From: Breviolum minutum Mf 1.05b.01
Taxonomy: Eukaryota > Sar > Dinophyceae > Suessiales > Symbiodiniaceae
Assembly (NCBI GenBank): GCA_000507305.1
Contig: DF240847.1
Span: forward strand, 57,546 to 121,545
Direction of reading: 5' to 3'
Length of the DNA stretch: 64,000 nucleotides
A program made the position numbers and the translations under genes. Shown piece after piece: positions 20,704 to 31,813 of the stretch (its first letter is position 1; every line of letters begins with the position of its first letter). Below the pieces are notes generated by a model. The model made no database searches, was not told the origin of the DNA, and saw only the letters and a program-made list of their open reading frames with translations.

Positions 20704-20825
20704 GGTGGAGTGAGTGTCTGCTGGAGTATCAAGGGCTTACCGTACAGCATGCCAAATGTGTACCTTGGTCGCCTTGGTCGCCTTGGGGCCGATACGTTGT
20801 GGTTAACGAGGACCAACCCACAGGG
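20704..20825 (+). CDS. Candidate exon
   Basis: Reads ECLLEYQGLTVQHAKCVPWS then GRYVVVNEDQPTG, with GTCTTG after ACAGGG. It includes a short in-phase repeat of CCTTGGTCG that codes PWSPWSPW. The minus strand (20589-20816) is also open. Confidence 0.45.
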
Positions 20826-21304
20826 GTCTTGAAAAAGTCATGGAGAAAGTCATGGAGGTCTTGGAAAGTTTGAACTAAGAAATTCCATCAAAAAAAAAGG
20901 AGAACATAAATTCTTGTTTTTGAGGTTGGTCTCTCGAACCCTGTTGACCTTAGACTTTTTTTTCCTGGATCCAACAATGGTGGAAGGTTCAGAAGATAGC
21001 CATGTTTTGCTGGGAACTTTATTACGTGGGTGTCTGGTACATGACACAACTGGTCTTGGAAGGACCCATTTGTTGTCCGTTGTCTTGATGACCCCTCAGC
21101 AAAGTTGATATGAGACATGCATCCCAGATTTTGGGGTTATTGGGCCCCAACTTCTATGATCCTCGGGACAACTACCCCCTAGGTGTCCGAGAGTTTTCGT
21201 GTGTTTTCCTACAATCTGAAGGGTTTTACCCAGTTTGTTTTGGAATTTCCAGGTGAAACCTGAGACTCAACGGCGATGATTTCGGATCCAAAAAAAACGC
21301 ACAG

Positions 21305-21394
21305 GTTTGGCTTCCTTACGATGACTTGACAATCTTCAAGATGCTTTTGGCACATCCCAACCTGGCGTCTCGACAATGTCATTCCAACCTTGAG
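21305..21394 (+). CDS. Candidate exon
   Basis: After CGCACAG; reads VWLPYDDLTIFKMLLAHPNL then ASRQCHSNLE. Good codon bias; the donor may be GTTGAA just downstream. Confidence 0.5.
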
Positions 21395-21779
21395 TTGAGT
21401 TGAAGCTGATTAGAAGCAGCAAAAAAGACCATGGGAAGAAATCAAAAAGGGTATTCAAAAATCACACCAAAATATTTTTGACAGGAAAGATAGTTGGAAT
21501 TGCACTATACCAATTTAGAAGCAAAGTAGGAGTTCTCTTTCTTCATCTTGTGGCATCTTTTTTTCTTTTTGGGCGCAGGCAGGACTGAGAAGTCATAACC
21601 ACAGCTTGGTTCCCAGCATTTTTTCTTCCAAACTACTCTTCTTCCCATAATCATGGTTTTTGGTGGAAAATGGCGAATCGTTTCAAAGGTAACGATACTA
21701 TTGGAGATTTTGTTCCATTTTTCACTGAAGCATGCTTATGAGAGGAAAGGGTAAACTACCACTGCTTTGCACACCTCAG

Positions 21780-21890
21780 GACCCCAATACCGGTGCTCAC
21801 TCCTATGGTTGGCATGGCTCGCATGTGAGGGTGACACCATTGGGAATGGCGCTTTTGGATGAGCTGGATACAGGCCTGGGCCTCGGGTGG
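21780..21890 (+). CDS. Strong candidate exon, 37 codons, phase 0
   Basis: Borders are ACACCTCAG|GAC and GGGTGG|GTCACG. Reads DPNTGAHSYGWHGSHVRVTP then LGMALLDELDTGLGLGW. Gly/His-rich first half, helical second half. Unrecognised, but one of the clearest exons. Confidence 0.6.
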
Positions 21891-22333
21891 GTCACGTGAG
21901 GTGAGGAGATCTACGGGATGAATATCCCCAAAAAAAAGGTGTTTGAGCCTCAGAAATAAGGAGTTTCAAACTGAAAATTCAACTTTTGGGAAGATTTGTA
22001 GAAACCACCAACTCTTAATTACGATATTTCATTGTTGGTTGATGGGTTGATGTCTTAGGTTATGGTTGTAGCAATGAAAGGAGTGGGGTTTGTTGGTCAG
22101 CTGGAATACCCAGCACTTCAGTAGTTCTGAGTGGAGACATGTGGCCTGCCTCTACAGTTTCGGCATGTGAATTTGCCACAAGTGTAGCCAGAAAAACACT
22201 TTGGATCATATTGGCATTTGTCCCGCAGTCACAAAAAACGCTGTACCCCCCAAATTTCCAGGGTTTTCCAATTTTCTAATGATGTAGTCTAATGATTTGA
22301 CCAAATTCTTCGAAAAGACTTTCGAGCTTCCAG

Positions 22334-22419
22334 TTTTCATGCGGAGGTAGTGGCTACCACTCCCTTGAAGGCGACAGTCGTTGCTTGGAATATGGTGGAA
22401 TGGTGGGCCCTGAACCAAC
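22334..22419 (+). CDS. Candidate exon
   Basis: After GCTTCCAG; reads FSCGGSGYHSLEGDSRCLEY then GGMVGPEP, with a GT at the end. The minus strand is open too (22206-22418). Confidence 0.4.
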
Positions 22420-23560
22420 GTTGTTTGGTTCAGCTGAATAACTTTTCAAGTTGATCTGATTTTATAGGCTGAATTATTTGGTTCAGCTCAAAGATGTTTC
22501 CAATTGATTTGAATCAGATTTTGTATGAAAAGAGATGGGTTCTCAGTGAAGTATCGGGACGAAATCTTCAAATTTGTGATTGAAACACATTGAAAAAAAG
22601 CCCGGGCAAAGAACATTGATGGATCGCATTCCTCATTCGCATCCCGTGCCATTTTCCTCAAAACATCACAAGCCGGAAATAAAAGTCGAAGGGTTCCTGG
22701 GTTCGATACAGACTTCAGCATCTAAAGGGGGATTCGAGTTCCTACCATCTAAAAGTTGCAAAAAAAAATCATCATTATTTCATCAGTGAATGAATTATGA
22801 TATGATTCAAAATGAATGAAATTCCAGCATTTTTAGATGATTGTTTCCATTCCTGAGAAGAACCTTGGGTTTTGATTCATCCTTTCTTTCACCAAAGGCT
22901 TAGTAGCCTCCCGTCGGGACATCGTCGAGCTCTTGGCCAACGATCCACGGGTAGTCACCTGGAAGCTGATTTGACTATGGATGAACGATCTATTTTTGCT
23001 TAAGTAATTTGGGAAGTGGTATCCCCTAGCTGTTGTTATATAGGGATATATTGGCTGAGTTTTTGGGGAGGGTCCTATTTTTAACAGCCGAAAAAAAACC
23101 ACCTGCTTGAGGCCTGACCTTAACAGGCCTCATTTGAAGTGGTTTAGAATCAGCAAATAATCCAACGGAAGTGGCCCACGAAATCTGGATGTAAGGATGA
23201 CTCAAGATGTTGAGTTGGGGTAGAGGACAGGTGAGACCTGTCAAATATCACGCATTTGCATACCCGGCATGATTCAATCTTTTTGATTTGAAGTGCAAAA
23301 GCCTACACTTTTTTTTGGATGGACGGGCACACTGAGAGTAGCAGAATGAGGAGATAAGGGTGTGTGGTTCTTGTTGTTGGGTGTTTTTGTTTTCCTTTTT
23401 TTCTAAAGCTCGATCGAGAACGGGCCTTGTAAGTCGGTAATACAGTGCTTGCTGGCATGGTTGCAGTTTACAACCAGCAGATACATGTAGATTTAGATCC
23501 TGGATCCTCGTTGTTGTGGAGGATTTGAGCCTAAAAGGAACAGTCACACCTCAAAACTAG

Positions 23561-23658
23561 AGGTCAGACAGGTTCAAAGTTTGCAGGTGCTGTTTTGGGA
23601 GCTATTCAGCGGATTGATTCGATTAAGTCACTGACATCGACTGCAAGTGGGGGTCCCG
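23561..23658 (+). CDS. Candidate exon, GTAGGC donor
   Basis: Borders are AAACTAG|A and GTCCCG|GTAGGC. Reads GQTGSKFAGAVLGAIQRIDS then IKSLTSTASGGP. Good frame and borders. Confidence 0.55.
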
Positions 23659-23676
23659 GTAGGCATTTCTCTCAAA

Positions 23677-23816
23677 ATGGACGGACCCTCCAAAGCCTGC
23701 GAAAAATGGTGCACTTGTGTCGGTTGCAAACGAAAAGATTGGGCTTCTTCGGACAATTGTCATCTGACTTCCCAGCCTTTAATCGCTAAATTTCAACATG
23801 CCCCAGGTGCCGGAAA
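23677..23816 (+). CDS. Candidate Cys-rich exon
   Basis: Reads GPSKACEKWCTCVGCKRKDW, then NCHLTSQPLIAKFQHAP, with CCCCAG|GTGCCG at the right. Four Cys in CxxxxCxCxxC spacing suggest metal or disulfide binding, but I cannot match a known zinc-finger class. Left border unclear. Confidence 0.45.
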
Positions 23817-23826
23817 TTTCTCACAG

Positions 23827-23981
23827 TAGCCACGGCACAAATCCGATTCAGGATCTTGAAGACGTTTATATGGAGAACTTCGAGGAGGGTGATCCAGCGT
23901 GGTTTAGCGCCCTAGCACACCTTGAATGTAAAAGTTCCTTGGCACATGGGCCGGGAATTCCATCATGGATGGATGATGGAT
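23827..23981 (+). CDS. Candidate exon, acidic
   Basis: After TCTCACAG; reads TNPIQDLEDVYMENFEEGDP, AWFSALAHLECKSSLAHG, then SWMDDG with a GT. The following in-frame stop supports a donor near 23982. Confidence 0.5.
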
Positions 23982-24335
23982 GGTTTATTTGAGGTATGCA
24001 ACATTAAAATACCCATGGGCATTTCAAAGAACACCGGGGGGAACTTCAATTTTTTTTTTCCGAAACACACTCAACGAATTTAATTGGGCTCCCGACTCCA
24101 GCTTTCTCGTGGCCAAATTGTGGGTTGAAGTTTTTCAGTGGACAATTTGAACACATATGTGCCGGGTTCTAAACTCCCATTGTTTCCCTTCCCCCCAAAA
24201 AAAACTGGACCCTTTTAGGCTTTTTTAAAACCAAAAATGGGAGATTTCGGGAGAACTCCAAGATACCTTTGTTAAATATATGGTTTTTAGATTGGTCTAT
24301 GTCTATATGTTTCACAACCGTGCCGGCCTCTGTGT

Positions 24336-24417
24336 CTGTTTTTGTTCCAACACGGCTCCCCGGCTGAATGTTGGGCCCGCAAGTGATGAAAGGTCCAGGG
24401 AGTGGAATTCCAGGCAG
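24336..24417 (+). CDS. Candidate exon
   Basis: Reads LNVGPASDERSREWNSRQ ending CCAGGCAG|GTGAAG. Right border is good; left border is a guess. Confidence 0.4.
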
Positions 24418-24453
24418 GTGAAGGGCTCAACAGCTGCATTTTTTTCCCGCCAG

Positions 24454-24552
24454 ATTTTGGTCCAGTGGATTATGCGGCTGGAATGATCTTGATGAAGGCA
24501 GGTGCATTGATGTCTCCTGGTTGGGTCATGATGTTGGAGAACTTGGACAAAG
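24454..24552 (+). CDS. Candidate exon, GC donor
   Basis: Borders are CCCGCCAG|AT and GACAAAG|GCTGGG. Reads FGPVDYAAGMILMKAGALMS then PGWVMMLENLDK. Hydrophobic and Gly-rich. Confidence 0.5.
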
Positions 24553-24905
24553 GCTGGGTTGGTTGAAGGGACTGTGAACGAACGTGAAGGGATGGTAAAG
24601 ATGGGTTGGTATGCTGGAGGATGAAGGGTGCATGGGATTTTTGGGTGATACCTTCGCAGGGGGATAGGTCTGAACTCTTCCCCACATATGGAAAAAATGG
24701 GATCCCCTCAACACCTGGCTTGAATTTATGGGCGCCACCATGGCCTAACACCTAATCGGCTACTCAGTGTGTTTTATGTGTTGTGTGTGTGTATTTGGCC
24801 GCTTAGCAGGTGAAAAAGGGTGATCAGCCCACAAGAGGATCAATCATGAACACCCAGCCATCAATCAACCCTTTCCTCTGGGTGTTTTTTTTTGGCTTTG
24901 AGCAG

Positions 24906-24984
24906 GTCTACAAAAGCAATTCTTGGAGGAAGAGTTGGCTGAAGAACAGGAACCCATTGCTCTTGAAAAGTGGTGTGGGAGAAA
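24906..24984 (+). CDS. Candidate helical exon
   Basis: After TGAGCAG; reads LQKQFLEEELAEEQEPIALE then KWCGR. Strongly helical. The donor would be a GC. Confidence 0.45.
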
Positions 24985-25217
24985 GCCCAACACTTTTCTG
25001 CCCCCCCCCCTTCAAATTTCATTTGGTCACTGTAAGAGATTACTTTAGTGTCACTTTGAACAAGTTGTTGATCTGTTACCATTTGTTTTTGGTTGGTTCA
25101 ACCACCTTCTAGACTTACAGATTTAAGTGCCCTTTTTGGTGGGTTCTACAGATTCTACAGGTGACACGTTTCAAACAATCAGGGGGATCATCTTCCAAAC
25201 GGCTTCGTCTTTTTCAG

Positions 25218-25404
25218 AGAAGATCGTTGGATATTCCAACGGATCGCAAAATTCCCAAATCAGTTGACTGCCCAGATTGGGCCTACAATATCACGAATCG
25301 TACAGTCGAGTCGAAGCCGGATTTTTATTTTCGAAGAATTCCTGAGCGATCTAAACTTTGGATTGAGGGAAGCCGAAGCATTTTCCTTTGATTGCATTGC
25401 CAAG
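25218..25404 (+). CDS. Strong candidate exon, 62 codons
   Basis: Borders are TTTTTCAG|A and GCCAAG|GTGCTC. Reads EDRWIFQRIAKFPNQLTAQI, GPTISRIVQSSRSRIFIFEE and FLSDLNFGLREAEAFSFDCI. It is open over the whole length with a stop right after the donor. An alternative + frame (25161-25391) is less protein-like. Family not recognised. Confidence 0.6.
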
Positions 25405-25509
25405 GTGCTCTAAAGGTAAATCAAAAAGGGGTTTGTTTTAGGTCTACCCCTCCAACAGAGTAACAGTCTGCACCAGGATTGAGGAAAATCCCGGAATATC
25501 AATCAACCT

Positions 25510-25644
25510 AAAACCTTCAAGTTTGCCCTGAGCCAGCATCCTGGGGCCCCGGAAGTAAATCCAAGCATCAAGTTTGCTCGTTCAGTTCCCAAAAGGAAAG
25601 ACAAAAAATCACCGGATTCTTCGGGAAATTTGGCAGATCCACCA
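25510..25644 (+). CDS. Candidate exon, Lys/Pro-rich
   Basis: Reads FKFALSQHPGAPEVNPSIKF, ARSVPKRKDKKSPDSSGNLA then DPP before a GTGGGT. PKRKDKK could act as a basic localisation signal; that is only a possibility. Confidence 0.4.
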
Positions 25645-25850
25645 GTGGGTTGGCAGATCCGCCAGTTGTGGTTTTTGTAACTTGAGATTTTAGAGGATTT
25701 TTTTTGGGTCGAATAAAATCGGTCTTTTTTGGTTGAGGTACGTAAAGATCGCAACTATATGATCCTTCCCTCTTCCAAAATGGTACAACCAACAGTATTG
25801 TTTTGTTTTGTCTTGAACATCACTCCTTGAAACGTTTTTTTTTGGGTCAG

Positions 25851-25934
25851 GAGAAAGAACAAACGCCTCCGGAGTGTCGTGGCTTTGAACTTGGATGGTT
25901 GGTGGAAAATCTTGTTTCTGATGCCGCATACCAA
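25851..25934 (+). CDS. Candidate exon, 28 codons, phase 0
   Basis: Borders are GGGTCAG|GAG and TACCAA|GTAACT. Reads EKEQTPPECRGFELGWLVEN then LVSDAAYQ. Both borders and phase are clean. Confidence 0.55.
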
Positions 25935-26040
25935 GTAACTTTGATTACACTACATAATATATACTCGAGGTTGGAGAAGAGTCTTAAGTTTCCGAAACTA
26001 CAGAGTCATTACAAACTATTTTGAAGGTATCAATTTCCAG

Positions 26041-26102
26041 AAGACGTCCCACTCTATGAAGGGCCTCACAGTTTTTGCTTTGATAATGGATATGTCCAAC
26101 TT
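26041..26102 (+). CDS. Candidate short exon
   Basis: After ATTTCCAG; reads DVPLYEGPHSFCFDNGYVQL with a GT next. Confidence 0.4.
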
Positions 26103-26249
26103 GTTTGAACAGGTTTCAGGGTATCAGCACCAGCCTTCAGCTTGTTTAATCTTTTTTTCCACCCTTAAGCTTAACTTCTAAACATGTTTGAAAAAAAACA
26201 AAGCCACCTTACAGTCACAATTTCAATATCAGTTACCAGGTGTTTTTGA

Positions 26250-26405
26250 ACCACCTTCCCCATCTTAACGGACGAAATCCACGAAGACCACGAAGATTCC
26301 TGCCTTCCGCCTTCGCCTTCAACTGAGGACCTTGGAGACTACGATGTTAAAACCTTATACCTTGGTGCCTGCCATGAGTCATCATCACCGTTACAACAAG
26401 ACCCA
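26250..26405 (+). CDS. Strong candidate acidic exon
   Basis: Reads DEIHEDHEDSCLPPSPSTED, LGDYDVKTLYLGACHESSSP then LQQDP, with GACCCAG|GTCTTC at the right. Excellent GC3. The G-rich run that follows (26405-26510) is intronic and creates artefactual frames. Confidence 0.55.
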
Positions 26406-26900
26406 GGTCTTCCGGTGGGGGGTGGGGATGTGGGGATGTGGGGATGTTGGGAAAGGTGTGGGCCTGGTGTTGGGGAAAAGGGTGTCGGTGTTGGAAATGG
26501 ACAAAAGGTTGGAAATAAACGGCCAAAAAGTAAGTACTTATCGTATTTTTTGGACAAATATATAGATACACCAAGGGATTTTTCAATATTTTAGAGAAAA
26601 AGGTGACTAAAAGAGGAGTGTAGAATGAAAAAACGTGAAGTGAACATGGTGAATGTATGGTGATAAGTCTATGATTCGTGTCTCAGATTAGTGTCTGAAG
26701 GTGCTAATGATATGGAAACCATGACACAACACCACTCCACCAAGTCATGAAATGTGCCATAAATGTGCTCTTCAAACATGGAGCCTTTAAACCTTTATAC
26801 AAACATCTTTAAAAAAAACCATTTTAAACATCAAAAGGGGTGACCTACAAGTCACACCGTTGTTTTGATTTGTTGACAGATGTTCCAAAAAAAAGCTCAG

Positions 26901-27090
26901 CGATTTTTGGGTGCAAAAACCACGCCTTGAAAACACACAAAATGGTGAGGTCATCAAAAGTCGCCTGGCCGATTTGGAGGAAGTGAAGGAGTGGTACCAC
27001 ATTGCAACCTGGTTGGATGTGGAATCCGTTGGTTGGAATCCGTTTCAGAAAGCCGGACGTCAGAAAAGTTGGTCCGACATGAAAAAAAGG
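26901..27090 (+). CDS. Strong candidate exon
   Basis: After AAGCTCAG; reads DFWVQKPRLENTQNGEVIKS, RLADLEEVKEWYHIATWLDV and ESVGWNPFQKAGRQKSWSDM. Charged and helical with good codon bias. The right border is unclear. Confidence 0.55.
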
Positions 27091-27240
27091 ATGAACCCGT
27101 TTTTTTTGCAAGCTGTTTCTTGTTATTTCTTGTTTATGTCATTTCATTTAAAGAACTGAGCGGATGACATTGAAGCTAGAGAATGATCCATAGCGACAGC
27201 TATGGGAAATTCTTACCTCCAATATTTCCGGGCAAACGCG

Positions 27241-27406
27241 CGGTTTCCCTCCTTTGGTGGTTTCGGGCGCCTACCTCGTGGCACCTGCCACACCGGTAGT
27301 TTGGGCCTGGACGGATTCATCACCATCATGGTCTATCACCTACCACTCGTCATTTGCCAGTGGCTGTGTTATGCCACTTCTGCCAGGGTGCCAGCGAGGT
27401 TGGAAG
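27241..27406 (+). CDS. Candidate exon, two frames
   Basis: The right border TTGGAAG|GTAGGC is good. One frame reads LDGFITIMVYHLPLVICQWL (possibly membrane-spanning), the other PATPVVWAWTDSSPSWSITY. The first has the higher GC3. Confidence 0.4.
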
Positions 27407-27603
27407 GTAGGCCCCACCGGCCCCACCCGTTTCCCAGTGTTAGAACCTGAATTGAAAATTTCTCCCTTCTTCGGTTTGCAACTGTTTTGGTTAAAATTTG
27501 AAACCATCGACGAAGACATCTGTTAAGGTGGCAAGTGTTTCGGAACGAACAAAAGCTGATAGGTAGCGTGAAAATGACGTTGCGGTATTTCGGCGCGCTG
27601 TAG

Positions 27604-27816
27604 ACGTTCATCAAACATGGTAAATTCACCATACGCCAATTTGGTTGTTCTTACATCTACCCAAAACCTGGCAACTCGCAGAAGTGCACCAACGAAGTGA
27701 ACCAAGTTCCCCAGGTAAGGATGGGATCCAATGTCTTCAACTCACCCAAGAGCTTTCCACCGAACTATTGTCGAGCAGCTCATGCCATCAAAAAAGCCTT
27801 TAGGACCGACGGGTGG
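27604..27816 (+). CDS. Strong candidate exon, 71 codons, phase 0
   Basis: Borders are GCGCTGTAG|ACG and GGGTGG|GTGTTT. Reads TFIKHGKFTIRQFGCSYIYP, KPGNSQKCTNEVNQVPQVRM and SFPPNYCRAAHAIKKAFRTD. It has no early start codon. An internal CCCCAG|GTAAGG could split it, but the frame runs straight through. No family was recognised. Confidence 0.6.
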
Positions 27817-27924
27817 GTGTTTCAGGTCTGAAACGGGAAGGGGGGGGAAATTACGAAATCATAGGGATTGAAGGTTTCACCTTTTGGGACGTCCAACTTT
27901 TTTCGACCCGCAATTTTTTTGGAG

Positions 27925-28067
27925 GTTAAGAGGTCTTGTCTTTTCCCGAAGCCTGGACCGATTTCAGATTTCCCCCAACTGTCCGATATACCTCACTGAA
28001 TCACTGCTGATTCGGCGGATCATCTCCACATTTGACAAATGCAAGACTCCAAGACTTGAAGCCTCAG
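27925..28067 (+). CDS. Candidate exon
   Basis: Reads SRSLDRFQISPNCPIYLTES, LLIRRIISTFDKCKTPRLEA, ending GCCTCAG|GTTGAA. The left border is not clear. Confidence 0.4.
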
Positions 28068-28124
28068 GTTGAAGTGTGACATAGACCCGCTAGAAACGTC
28101 ATTCCTCCATGATTTTTTTTTCAG

Positions 28125-28176
28125 GAAAGTGATAAGCATCCTTTTTGGGACGCGAATGCTGGCAAGGAGTTGAAAA
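28125..28176 (+). CDS. Candidate short exon
   Basis: After TTTTTTCAG; reads ESDKHPFWDANAGKELK and stops before a GT. A further trace, DPPIVSSLRTLGRASVGDM, lies at 28263-28320. Confidence 0.4.
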
Positions 28177-28491
28177 GTTGAAAAATCAATCTCAAATCAT
28201 ATTCATCCTCAAAATCATTTGGTATCAGTAGGCTCAAGTCTTTGTGTTTCTGAAACCCAACTGACCCCCCAATTGTCTCATCTTTGAGGACCTTGGGCCG
28301 TGCCTCTGTCGGTGACATGACTTCTAAATGAGAGGATCCTCAAGAAACCCTGAACTTTTTATAGGTGGTAAAGGATCTATTGCTGTGCATAAAAGAACCT
28401 TTTTAAACTTCATGATCCACTCTGAGACAGTGTTTGCCGGGCAGGATGCAAGATAGTCTGTAAAAGGGAAGCAGTTTCACTTGCTCTTTTC

Positions 28492-28671
28492 TTGCTTATC
28501 CCGGAATCTAAGATAGCAACGGAACAACCCAGCACTGAAAAAAAAATGGTGGTTTGCCGTTGGCAAGATGAATCATGTGGAAAAAATCCAGCTGGAGATC
28601 TTCAGGCTGTGAATCAAGCTGGCCATTCCATGGGACTCACGTGGCTCAATACAAAGATCATTCCTACCATT
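28492..28671 (+). CDS. Candidate exon
   Basis: Reads SKIATEQPSTEKKMVVCRWQ, DESCGKNPAGDLQAVNQAGH and SMGLTWLNTKII. The frame stays open through T-rich sequence downstream, so the right border is earlier than the stop. Confidence 0.5.
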
Positions 28672-28937
28672 TCACTACCTATCCCCTTCAAGGGGAAAGA
28701 TTCTTTTTTTTCCATGACATTGGTTGGTTTTGAAACTTCCTTTTTTTTGGGAAGACTTTGATTGTCATAACAAACTTAATTGAAGGATTTCTTTGATTAT
28801 CTCGGAATTATTTCCTGGAGGGGGGGAGTACCCTTAAATTGCCATGAGATTGGGTTGTTTTGAAACTTCCACTCAGGTTGTTTGACAATTTCAAACCAGA
28901 TAAACCTTGATTGTTTGCCGTTCCGAGCCCCACCTGA

Positions 28938-29012
28938 GGCAAAATCTTGGACTTCTTGCCCTTCTTCGAGTTCAATCGTCGCCGTGTCCCGCGCTCTCAG
29001 CAGCTCAGCTGA
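28938..29012 (+). CDS. Candidate exon, very high GC3
   Basis: Reads GKILDFLPFFEFNRRRVPRS then QQLS and TGA. Nearly every codon ends in C or G. The minus strand (LRARDTATIELEEGQEVQDF) is also open; direction is therefore uncertain. Confidence 0.4.
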   Translation, partial: GKILDFLPFFEFNRRRVPRSQQLS

Positions 29013-29246
29013 GCTAAGATCCAGGCTTGCGTAGCTTTAACTAAGAATAGTCAAGGAATCATATTAACGAAAGTTATTTACAATGTGGCACATAGTGTGT
29101 ATACACATACATGCGTACCTACCTACGTACGTACAGGCATACAAACACTGACATACACTACATAAGCACAACATACACAACATACAATATTTTTTTCCAA
29201 TGCACATTTGAGCTGAGTACGAAACCCAGAGACCACTTCCGGAAAG

Positions 29247-29756
29247 ATGTCTTTGGAGCGAAATCTTCCAATCCCAAGCCATGGTGACGTCATTACTGAT
29301 TCCTTAACGCCACTTCAAAATGGTGGTTTTCTCCCTCATACCTTGCGGAAAAAACGACAAAAAAGACGCCACGCAGTCAAAAATCCACCCTGGCTAAAGG
29401 AAAAACCTACTATAAGATACATGCAGTACATGTCTGAGTCTCATTACGGTCATTTCTTTATGACATTTTGTCGTTCTTCGTTCTTGGACGTGGGGGATCC
29501 GTACCGTGCTTTCGAACACCTAAGGTTCCACAAGCAGATTGACAACTTTGGTCGACCACTATCACGGGTGGCTTTTGAGATGCAACAATTGGATAAGAGG
29601 ATTAGGAATTGGATTTTGAAGGAGAATTGTGGGGAATGCCTGGGAATGCCACAACTTGAAAAGTTCAAAACATCAATTCGAAATCCGAAATCGGAAAAAA
29701 AAGCGAAAACAGCCATCGATTTTCTTTGCATGCCCTTTTCCATCCTTTTCTATTAA
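29247..29756 (+). CDS. Long open frame, 169 codons
   Basis: The middle is most protein-like: SSFLDVGDPYRAFEHLRFHK, IDNFGRPLSRVAFEMQQLDK. The last third (KFKTSIRNPKSEKKAKT) has intron-like codon use. Probably one or two exons inside a long open stretch rather than a complete protein. Confidence 0.45.
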   Translation: MSLERNLPIPSHGDVITDSLTPLQNGGFLPHTLRKKRQKRRHAVKNPPWLKEKPTIRYMQYMSESHYGHFFMTFCRSSFLDVGDPYRAFEHLRFHKQIDNFGRPLSRVAFEMQQLDKRIRNWILKENCGECLGMPQLEKFKTSIRNPKSEKKAKTAIDFLCMPFSILFY

Positions 29757-30103
29757 CCTATGACACGACACAATGAATAGCAAATGGTGGTCTACAAGAT
29801 TCCCTTTACAAAGAGATTTTGACATTCTGTTGGGACTGCAAATGGGTTCCAAGATTTTTGTTGGAAGACCTTCAAGCTGGAAATTTTATGAAAAAACATG
29901 CCATGGAGTTGATTCATTGTTTTGCCCCATCAGTTGATCCATAGTTTTAGATCCAAATGATCAAACAACCCTAGAAGTTACCCCACCATTTTCTCTAGCA
30001 AATTTTTGGATCCCACACACGAAATTTTCCGTATAAAAACAGGATGGCTTTGACAACAAGAATATCTCGTAAACAATTATTTTCTGTGGCTTCAAGCTGG
30101 CAG

Positions 30104-30198
30104 GAGGACGGTGAGGAGGTGGAAGAGGAATCCGAGCAGACTGGTTTTGAGATTTTCTCGGAATTCAACGAGACCTGCTGGGCTCAGGACCTGCCGGG
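30104..30198 (+). CDS. Candidate acidic exon
   Basis: After CTGGCAG; reads EDGEEVEEESEQTGFEIFSE then FNETCWAQDLP with GTGTGT next. Clear composition and borders. Confidence 0.55.
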
Positions 30199-30419
30199 GT
30201 GTGTGTGTTGAGCCCAATGGGTTGAGCCATGAAGGTTGGATATGGGGGAGAAAAACCCTTGGAGATGACCTACGGTACGGCCGGTTGGTTTGTTGGCAGT
30301 TTGTTTGGAAAATTCTTGGCCGTCCTCAAAGATGGCCCCCCCAATTTTTGGAGGACTTAGAAAATGGATAGGATCTCGGACAGGACATTCTTGGGGATGT
30401 TGGCTGAATGGCACTCCAG

Positions 30420-30484
30420 GACACCTCCGTACGACTCTTTGAAGAATCGAAAGCTGGCGGTGATGGTGGTGATGAATGTGATGA
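30420..30484 (+). CDS. Candidate exon, GTGAGT donor
   Basis: Borders are CACTCCAG|GAC and GATGA|GTGAGT, a perfect donor. Reads DTSVRLFEESKAGGDGGDEC. An overlapping frame from 30364 is open too. Confidence 0.5.
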
Positions 30485-31050
30485 GTGAGTCCAGGGGAAA
30501 AAAATTGCAAAAGCAACTTGGGAGAGACTCCAACTTGCTTCAATGGTTTGAAGGACCAGTTTGAAGAACACATTTTCGTCACTTGAAGAGTGATGAAAAT
30601 TGGGTTTTGGAGGTCGACTTTTGTCGCATGAACCTTGCGGCCCCGTTAATGTCGCGTCTTGTTGCCCCTTTCCCGGTGGAGAGACATTCACCGGGAAGTG
30701 CGGCAGCCTGGCAGCTGTGTCACTTGTCCACGGTGTGAGCTCCTACAAAAATTAAACCCTAAAGGTGATTCAATATCCCCTAATTTGGAGGTTATTTAAA
30801 CCTTTGAAGGAGTAGCCACCCCAAAAAAAGGGGACACACAAAAATGGCCATGCAAACATTAAAAATGGCATTGATGTCAAAGCTTTTTTTTTGTGGCAAT
30901 TGCAGAGGAATGCTTACCCTCTATTGCAAGACTCAACCAGTCCAAAGTCCAAACCTAAGACCTTGACACTGTCAACCAACAAGACACCTTTTTTTAGGCC
31001 GGGAAGGGTAAAAAATTTGTGGGCTAGGATGACCAACCATTCCCCCATTT

Positions 31051-31264
31051 GAGGAGCTATACACCTGTGGGAACACTTCGACTGGGCTGGGGTCCCATGA
31101 GCCTGAGCGAAAAAAAACTGGCCCGCCGGAAGTCACTGCATACATTTGGGAAACCATGAAATTGGAGCCGGCCAGGAATGCTGTAGATAGGACAACCATT
31201 AGAGTGGGCATTTGCACAAGGGTCCTTTGCCGAAACATACCAGGCCAGTGCATTTTGACGTATG
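31051..31264 (+). CDS. Strong candidate exon, 71 codons
   Basis: Reads EELYTCGNTSTGLGSHEPER, PPEVTAYIWETMKLEPARNA, VDRTTIRVGICTRVLCRNIP then GQCILTY with GTCAGA next. It continues upstream of the first Met at 31156, so this is an internal exon. Not recognised. Confidence 0.55.
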
Positions 31265-31446
31265 GTCAGATTGCCCGTATCCATTGCTGTTGTTGTTTGT
31301 CAGCTTGCGGCTCAAACTATTTGAGCAGCCATACACACAAACTCGCAAGGTCATACACATACAGTCTGGGAACATGAGGCCAGCCGGAAGAAAAACCGCA
31401 TGTCTCACTTTGAAGGTGATGAAGCTATGCAAAACGTATTAGCAAG

Positions 31447-31568
31447 ATGCCTTGGATCACATTTGACGAGGTCGAGCCAATCCTTCTGAAACATCTATCA
31501 GGGAAGCTTTTTTTCGAATTCCGTGATCGACTTTCCCGGGAGGTCGGGAAACAAGCATCGGAGAGAAT
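31447..31568 (+). CDS. Candidate exon
   Basis: Reads MPWITFDEVEPILLKHLSGK, LFFEFRDRLSREVGKQASER. Helical and charged; ATTAG precedes it. The rest of the open frame is T-rich and intron-like. Confidence 0.5.
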
Positions 31569-31689
31569 TTCAATTTACTACAAATCATGCACTTTTTTTT
31601 CCCCAAAATTTTTTGGGTCAAATGTCTTAAGCCAATAACATTCAAACGACAAAAAAACCTGTGTTTACTAAACTTCGTTCAATTTACAG

Positions 31690-31813
31690 CCAGCAATCCC
31701 CCGAAACTGCCCTGAAACCCTGCGCGCTTCTTCCAAAAATGGTGGAGTTTCTGGATGAACTGCAGAATCCACAAGCCTTATCTGCACGGAAACGCCTTCT
31801 CGATGAGCTTCAG
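31690..31813 (+). CDS. Strong candidate exon, GTAGGT donor
   Basis: Borders are TTTACAG|C and CTTCAG|GTAGGT. Reads QQSPETALKPCALLPKMVEF, LDELQNPQALSARKRLLDEL. Helical. Confidence 0.6.

Noticed and set aside
22880-22960. Ankyrin repeat (VASRRDIVELLANDPRVV)
   Set aside because: One short match with a second equally open frame over the same bases; no tandem ankyrin units are visible nearby.
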